Under the pieces are notes generated by a model. The model was not told where the DNA came from, searched no databases, and worked only from the letters and a program-made list of their open reading frames with translations. This document shows, piece after piece, positions 58,930 through 64,000 of a DNA stretch of 64,000 nt (its first letter is position 1; each line of letters begins with the position of its first letter). Origin of the DNA: Kitagawia praeruptora (taxonomy: Eukaryota > Streptophyta > Magnoliopsida > Apiales > Apiaceae); contig CM075345.1 in NCBI GenBank assembly GCA_037693485.1, positions 93,516,001 to 93,580,000 of the forward strand. The letters are read 5' to 3'. Both the position numbers and the translations under genes were made by a program.

Positions 58930-59835
58930 CATTTAGATAAAATAAAATCAAAAAAATTCATTAAAATCACTAAAAACAAAACCCAGTACCTCTCTCTCAA
59001 ACAGACCTAATTACCTCACCTCTCTCTCGACTCTCACCCCTCTCTCTCTCTCTCTCTCTCGCGACTCTCATCTCTCTCGACTCTAACCTTTCTCCACCCT
59101 CACCTCTCTCTTTCGACTATTACATCTATCTCCACTCTCTCTCTCTCACCAACCGTCTCTCCTCTCTCCCGACTCTCTCTCAGTTCGCAGAAGCTCCAAA
59201 GCCCAATACATTTGTTTGAAGCTCGAAAGCTCAAATTGTTAAGCTCAAAAGCTGTAGTTGTACGTATGTTCTCATTTCAAAGCATGCATTTTGTTAAAAA
59301 TCAATTTGGGGTTGTTAAAAATCAAAACCCTAATTTTTAAAATTGGGGGTTTTGTTTGTTGGTGTTTATATTTGTGTTTTTCTATTCACATATGTATGGC
59401 CTGTTTGATTTTGTGCCTTTCTCTAAATATTAATCTTGTAAATGTGTAAATACTAATTAGTTATTTATTTTTTTGGATGTAGTTTAGCCGATTCTTGATA
59501 TAGGTTGGCTTATTTTTGGGTTATTTAGTGTTGTTGATGATGTTGAAGTGATGGGTTATGATAAAGATTGGATTTTGATTCATGCGCTTTTGTTAATTTG
59601 TAGTTTTATTTGGTTAAAATGTTGGATGTATTGTTTGGTTTGCTGCTTTTTTGATTCGGCCTGCTTAGATTTAGAACTTGAGTTTTGATTTTGTTATTTG
59701 TGTAAATGGTATATTCATTTTTATGCCCATTTATTGAAGTGTGTGTGTGTGTTTAGACCAATTCAAAGTGATTTAGTCTTCAAATTATAATATGATTGAT
59801 TGGTATTAGTGAGATTGATGATTTGTTAATGTATT
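58930..59835 (+). other. Captured gene leader: CT-rich 5' UTR-like segment and intron
   Basis: A pyrimidine-rich stretch with (CT)n (58990-59175) followed by GAAGCTC/AAAGCTC words looks like the 5' UTR of a plant gene. It is followed by T-rich sequence resembling a first intron that ends in TTAGTGCAG at 59845, directly before the Argonaute-like exon. An intron in the 5' UTR is common in AGO4-type genes, so this segment may come from the same source gene; this is inference. Confidence 0.5.
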
Positions 59836-59845
59836 ATTAGTGCAG

Positions 59846-60056
59846 TTGATGAGGCTTTGCCTCCACCTCCTCCCATACCTGCAGATGTTGTACCGCTTCA
59901 TGTTAAAGGAGATTCTGAGCATGTAGTCAAGAAGCCGCCTGCACGAGTGCCTATAGCCAAGCGTGGCCTGGCATCGAAAGGGAACAAAGTTCAGTTTCTT
60001 ACTAATCATTTTAAAGTAAATGTGACAATGTTGATGGACATTTCTTTCACTACAAT
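59846..60056 (+). pseudogene. Captured Argonaute (AGO4-type) N-terminal exon fragment
   Basis: The exon begins after a TGCAG acceptor and reads DEALPPPPPIPADVVPLHV, then VPIAKRGLASKGNKVQFLTN and HFKVNV, matching the start of AGO4/6/9-type Argonautes (Pro-rich leader, then the first conserved block of the N domain). The following part, VDGHFFHYN, is out of frame by one lost base near 60026. A GTAAGT donor follows at 60057. AGO4 proteins bind 24-nt siRNAs in RNA-directed DNA methylation. The original start codon is not present in this frame, so no functional protein is expected. Confidence 0.82.
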
Positions 60057-60195
60057 GTAAGTTTCTTTTGATCAGGATTCAAACGTTTAAACATACTCAC
60101 TTTTGCATTTCACTTTGAATTGTCTTGTATCTTTGTTTGTGCTGTGCATTAAGGTAAACTTCTTATGTAAAATTTAAGCATATGTACCTCTGCAG

Positions 60196-60266
60196 GTTGC
60201 TCTTTTCTATGAAGATGGTCGTCCAGTCTTGTTCACTGTTATGCTCGAGGATATCTCATCAAATAG
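60196..60266 (+). pseudogene. Captured Argonaute second exon fragment, internally deleted
   Basis: After a CTGCAG acceptor the sequence reads VALFYEDGRPV joined directly to LFTVMLEDISSNR, followed by a GT donor at 60267. In Argonautes these two motifs are separated by roughly 40-50 residues, so the piece has an internal deletion. It confirms that the preceding exon derives from an AGO4-type gene. Confidence 0.78.
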
Positions 60267-60869
60267 GTAATTTTAGAATATAAACTATGTTAAAGGTAAA
60301 GTGATCTGATAGGTGCTAAGTGGGGCATGCAGGAATGCTACTACAACTGCTGATTTCATATTAATATGATTATAGATTGTAAAGTGAAGTTATTTATCAT
60401 TTTAAAACTTCTGAAACAATTATAGATTGACGCATCTTTGTTTTATGAACTTTTGAAGTGTTGTGGAGATTTTTAAAGACATTCAGTATAATTACAATGT
60501 CTAAAAACAATATAACATCCTAAAATTGTTTTTCGATTACTATCATGAGTCTATAGCTGTCAATTTTGCTTATGAGAGACTAGTTATTCATGTCTGTTCA
60601 AGGTTTTCTGTTTGGATGGCTGGAAGACAATGAAGTTCAACAATTTTTTCTTATCAATAATTTGTTTTGATCAGATACTATGCATTGAATGTTTCATTAT
60701 GCCAGTTCGTGTGCGGTGTGCCTACCATGACATTTTCGATAGATATAGCTTGAAACTAATTTATACATAGGTACAAGGTCTTTGGAATAGCTCTTAAATC
60801 TTCTCTGCTGCTAACTTGTACTGTCTTGTACTCTTAAATATTATCAAGTATGTTGAAACCATTTGGGTT

Positions 60870-61015
60870 CTTTTGAACTGGTTAGTGTGAGAATATGCTC
60901 TCTTATTACTGGTTATGGTCAAGACTCTAGGAATCATGCTGCCCGGCAATGGATTCCTCATAGAATTTGGACTGACGAAGATGGCGTGGAGCATGTTAAG
61001 GCAAGTTATGTATAG
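60870..61015 (+). other. Unrecognised open segment in the CACTA element
   Basis: A plus-strand open stretch reads SLITGYGQDSRNHAARQWIP then HRIWTDEDGVEHVK. The composition looks like real coding sequence rather than random AT-rich DNA, but I do not recognise the family. It could be another captured exon or a remnant of the element's own ORF. Confidence 0.4.
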
Positions 61016-61587
61016 GAATAGGAGGAATAGAAGTAATATAAATTAGGTCATAGCTGCACTTTACAATTAAAGTAGACGTAATATGAACCCGAGCTTTCTA
61101 ACCAAGAAAATATTGCCTGTTTGGAAATTCTATACTCCAAATAGGATCATATTATCAAACCCTACCAATCACCACAATACCAAGTCTGAGAAGTACTACA
61201 GAAGAAGGTTCCAATTTATATGATGTTTTGACTAATTATTTTATTCAGCAAATTCTAGTTCTTCAACTAACTGGAAAGTTAATGAATTCAGGAAACGGAA
61301 CAGAAAAGAAAGAGATAAACTCTGATAAAGTAATAAATACATACTCTTGGAATAGCTGGTTTTGTTCTCCTTTTATGATTTTTTAATATAACAGTATCAT
61401 ACATCTATATCTATATTGTCCTTTACTATTGCACTTTATTCTATATGATTTCATTTTCTATTCAAATTAAAGCTGACAGTTGATCATGTGTGATTTACAT
61501 ATTCTATTAACAGAATTTCCTGTTTTTGATACCGCTATGTTATAGTCTTATGCCGAAATTAATTAGTTATCTCTATTTCACTACCAG

Positions 61588-61787
61588 CAACATTTCATGG
61601 ATTTGCTTTCGGTTTCGATGTCGAATTTAGTAGCCCTGTGACATCCCCTGCTGATCGTAATGCACCACCCTCGCAGTCTTCAAGCAATCATCCCTCTAGA
61701 AGTGGTCAAAAGAGAAAGCGTGCTGATTTCAATGAAGCAATTGTACTCTCAACAGCACCTGACAAACCGCCTACACACTTGGAACAG
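61588..61787 (+). other. Unrecognised exon-like segment in the CACTA element
   Basis: Bounded by CTACCAG and CAGGTATT splice-like sites, it reads open as TFHGFAFGFDVEFSSPVTSP then a Ser-rich part with SGQKRKRADFNEAIVLSTAP. A basic KRKR patch could be a nuclear signal. I do not recognise the source gene. Confidence 0.45.
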
Positions 61788-62136
61788 GTATTAGTTGTAT
61801 AATATTTTTCCCATTGTCTTGCTACCTTTTCCTTTCGTCACTCTTGAGTCACACTCTTGTTTACCATGCTTCTCCATGGCTGAATCTGGTACTATTTAAT
61901 TTAGGAAACAGGCGTTTTTATGATTTTCTAGAACTAGCATTGTCTAAAGAAAGCTTCTTCTGCAATTGGATTACTAGTGTAATCTCTTTGACATTAGTAT
62001 GAACCATGTTCCCTGTTGACCATTCTTTTGTGAGGGAAGCAATAATGCGCCGATTTCTTTTTTATGCCTGATAATGTTTAGTAGATTTCCCTGAATTTTT
62101 CTTAATGTTAATAAATTTTTGTGTTGTTGGTTTAAG

Positions 62137-62419
62137 GCTGAGACAGATAGGGAAGCAGGAGGGAACACAGGTGTTTCAGACAAGCAAATACTTTTGAATA
62201 TTTTTTCACCAAATGTTCTTGATATCACCCTGGTAGACTTGCCCGGTATAACTAAGGTTCCTATTGGCGACCAACCTTCTAACATAGAAGCTCGCATTAG
62301 AACAATGATCAAGTCATTTATTAAGCTTCCCAGTTGTTTAATACTAGCTGTTACACCAGCAAATTCTGATCTTGCCAACTCAAATGCCCTTCAAATAGCT
62401 GGAAATGATGATCCAAATG
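62137..62419 (+). pseudogene. Captured dynamin-related GTPase fragment (DRP3-like)
   Basis: An open 94-codon exon-like piece bounded by TTTAAG and ATGGTAATT. It reads AETDREAGGNTGVSDKQILL, then FSPNVLDITLVDLPGITKVP, GDQPSNIEARIRTMIKSFIK and CLILAVTPANSDLANSNALQ. This is the dynamin GTPase domain around the G3 motif DLPG (62236-62247); the G1 P-loop and G4 motif are not included. The wording is closest to plant DRP3 proteins, which divide mitochondria and peroxisomes. Fragment only; no function expected. Confidence 0.88.
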
Positions 62420-62758
62420 GTAATTTTCTAACTTGTATGTCATTTCTTCAGGAGTATACTCTGACCCTGTGGTATGTTGTACTGATCTTTTCATAAAAGC
62501 AATAGTATTTTTTTTACATATTACAACTGAACAGTTGTACTATTGAGACTACAATTCATTTTCCCCTTCCTAATTCCAAGTTTTATAGTTTATCATAGTG
62601 TTACGTATAAGCTCGTTGACGAATAAACCATTATTAGTAAAAATAGAATATGAAAAGGGGGAGAAATTCTAAGAAATAGCATGTCATATGTACAAATCAT
62701 CATATTTTTCACTATTTATTTCCATACTAATTGTCAGATTACTGTGTAATGTACACAG

Positions 62759-62995
62759 GTTAGAGTATACACTGCAAATGCGATTTCAGAGGATTTAAAA
62801 ATTGCTCAGAAAGAGTTCATACATGCTAGTGTATGCATTAACAAGGAAAACAAGATATGTCTGCCAAAAATCCTCGACTACTTTGCAAAGGACATGTCGC
62901 TAGCCATGCCAGCTCTTCGATCTGGAGATAGTTTATGCACGTCTACCAGAATTTTAACAGAAATCTATGCTAAGATGCATTCGAGGCAGGCCTGA
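62759..62995 (+). pseudogene. Captured DUF547-family fragment
   Basis: After a GTACACAG acceptor the frame reads VRVYTANAISEDLKIAQKEF, IHASVCINKENKICLPKILD and YFAKDMSLAMPALRSGDS, then unrelated residues to a TGA at 62993-62995. The first 60 residues resemble the DUF547 domain of plant proteins, where a VRVYT start and LPKILxxFAKD segment are typical. The function of DUF547 is not established. The family call is from memory of the motif pattern. Confidence 0.65.
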
Positions 62996-63389
62996 CAAGT
63001 TCATCAGTTGGTTGCCACAGAGTTCAACATTTCGATATGTGATTGATAGAGGAGTTTTAAGAAAGAGATAAAAGCCAGTTAGAAAAGTTAAGTTTCTGCA
63101 TTTATAAGAACTACTAGTAAGGCTTGTTCTGGATTTGGTCGTGGATAAGATGGATAACAAGGTTGCGTTCTACGTGTATAGCTTATTAATTTTGCTAATG
63201 TACTTGATATTTGTAATGTACTTGATATTTGGGTTTGGTCATTAGTTTGGTTTTGATTGGTTATGTAAGAATACTTGATACTTGATATTTATGTTGGTTA
63301 ATATATGTGTTTGGTTAGTTCTGACTTGGTATTGTTTTAATTTGGTTATTGGTGTGCACAAATATTGCTAGAAATGATGTATATGAAGG

Positions 63390-63895
63390 TCCCATATGAG
63401 GTCTTACACATCGTTTCTCTTAAAAAAAACTGATATATTAGAAGTCTTAAACATCGGTTGAAAACGATGTCTGAGGGATCTAAGACATCGGTTTTAAAAA
63501 TAGGTAACCAATGCAATAGATATCTTCAGCATCGTCTAAAACTGATGTCTATGGTCACATTATACATCACTTTTCTTAATATATACCGATGTTAATAAAG
63601 GCTTAGACATCAATATTTGGAAAAAAACAGATGTCTATGTCGAATTATTCTATGTTTGCTAAATGTTAAATAACATCTAAGAATTATAATATAACAATTT
63701 AAAAGTTAACCTCATGCAGTTAACCCAAGAAGATAGTTCATAAACATCAGAAATATTTTTAAAACTGATGTATTATACGCTATAAGACATCGGCCAGAAA
63801 CCGATGTCTAAACGTTCAGACTTTAGACATCACCGACAAAGACATCGGTCAAAATTTTTCAAAGACATCGGCCAGAAACCGATGTCTATTAGCGT
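63390..63895. repeat. CACTA 3' subterminal repeats
   Basis: At least ten copies of ACATCGG/CCGATGT-like motifs, often paired as GACATCGG...CCGATGTC with short loops, including two copies of GACATCGGCCAGAAACCGAT (about 63785 and 63867). Confidence 0.87.
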
Positions 63896-63911
63896 TTTTT
63901 TAGTAGTGAAG

Positions 63912-64000
63912 GAAAAAAAATGGTATGAAAAGTATGGAAATGTTTTATGGATTGAAGAGAAACTGATTTTATATTATTTTTATATAATTGTTGTATAAAA
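63912..64000 (+). repeat. X2 3' LTR resumes after the CACTA element
   Basis: GAAAAAAAATGGTATG and the following bases match the X2 5' LTR from about 29440 to 29527. About 740 bp of this LTR should remain beyond the window. Confidence 0.88.

Larger units (their letters stand above)
58579..63908. mobile_element. Non-autonomous CACTA (En/Spm) transposon carrying host gene fragments
   Basis: The 5330-bp element starts CACTACTAAAAATCTG and ends with TTTTTTTAGTAGTG; imperfect terminal inverted repeats extend about 28 bp to a shared AATAGACATC. A 3-bp AAG duplication flanks it (58576-58578, 63909-63911). Both ends carry subterminal repeats of ACATCGGTT/AACCGATGT in both orientations (58600-58790 and 63400-63890), the usual transposase-binding architecture of CACTA elements. 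Inside, exon-like pieces from at least three plant genes lie in one orientation with introns. No transposase is visible, so mobility would need a helper. Confidence 0.9.
26167..64000 (+). mobile_element. X2: second long-LTR Ty3-type element of the X family, inserted in X1
   Basis: X2 is the same family as X1 on the opposite strand. Its 5' LTR spans 26167-29943 and 52834-53159 (split by the SIRE element), the primer site TGGTATCAGAGC is at 53163-53174, the internal region is 53160-55730, and the 3' LTR runs from 55731 to beyond the window, split by the CACTA element. Removing SIRE and its duplication gives a 5' LTR of about 4.1 kb, against 3.7 kb in X1. Coding content is limited to relics, so it depended on another element's proteins. 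Confidence 0.87.

Noticed and set aside
58579..63908. Autonomous CACTA with transposase
   Set aside because: No long frame with transposase motifs; interior coding pieces are host-like fragments.

Overview
This is a stretch of plant nuclear repeat DNA, almost certainly from a eudicot with a repeat-rich genome; I cannot name the species. The evidence is the set of elements: an endogenous caulimovirid (plant pararetrovirus), Athila-type Ty3/gypsy, SIRE-type and other Ty1/copia retrotransposons, a Mutator-type MITE, and a CACTA transposon carrying fragments of plant genes with introns. I found no complete host gene, tRNA, rRNA or CRISPR array. Every base can be assigned to one nested stack of mobile elements.

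Order of insertion, oldest outermost. (1) An endogenous pararetrovirus (EPRV), rearranged into forward and inverted pieces, fills 1-8141; a 664-bp MULE-type MITE (2717-3380) sits in its coat gene. (2) X1, a long-LTR, nearly non-coding Ty3-type retrotransposon on the minus strand, entered the EPRV at 8141/8142. One LTR (8142-11864) and the internal region (11865-14428) are intact in outline; the other LTR starts at 14429 and is split. (3) A young Athila element (15038-25543, minus strand, target duplication CAAAC) lies in that second LTR. (4) X2, same family as X1 but on the plus strand, begins at 26167, also inside the X1 LTR, and runs off the right edge. (5) Inside X2's 5' LTR sits a SIRE-type copia element (29944-52833, minus strand, TGATA duplication). 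(6) Inside its envelope-like ORF sits a second copia element, Copia2 (32486-41090, minus strand, AAGAC duplication). (7) Inside X2's 3' LTR sits a 5.3-kb CACTA element (58579-63908, AAG duplication). Several insertion sites can be checked against an empty copy of the same sequence elsewhere in the window.

None of the coding regions looks functional as a whole. The largest intact reading frame is the Athila pol (1245 codons), but in-frame stops separate it from gag. Most in-frame stops are of the type expected from C-to-T change on either strand (CAA, CAG, CGA or TGG to stop), as in methylated, silenced plant repeats. The EPRV is broken by stops, frameshifts, the MITE, inverted promoter blocks and a second copy that has lost reverse transcriptase and RNase H.

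The most interesting item is the CACTA element. Between classic termini and ACATCGG-type subterminal repeats it carries, in one orientation and with introns, pieces resembling an AGO4-type Argonaute N-terminus, a DRP3-type dynamin GTPase and a DUF547-family protein, plus two exon-like stretches I do not recognise. I see no transposase. Other points: unusual rearrangement of the viral promoter blocks, repeated TCGAAC/GTTCGA palindromic units between pol and env-like gene of the SIRE element, and the X family, which amplified as a non-autonomous long-LTR unit.
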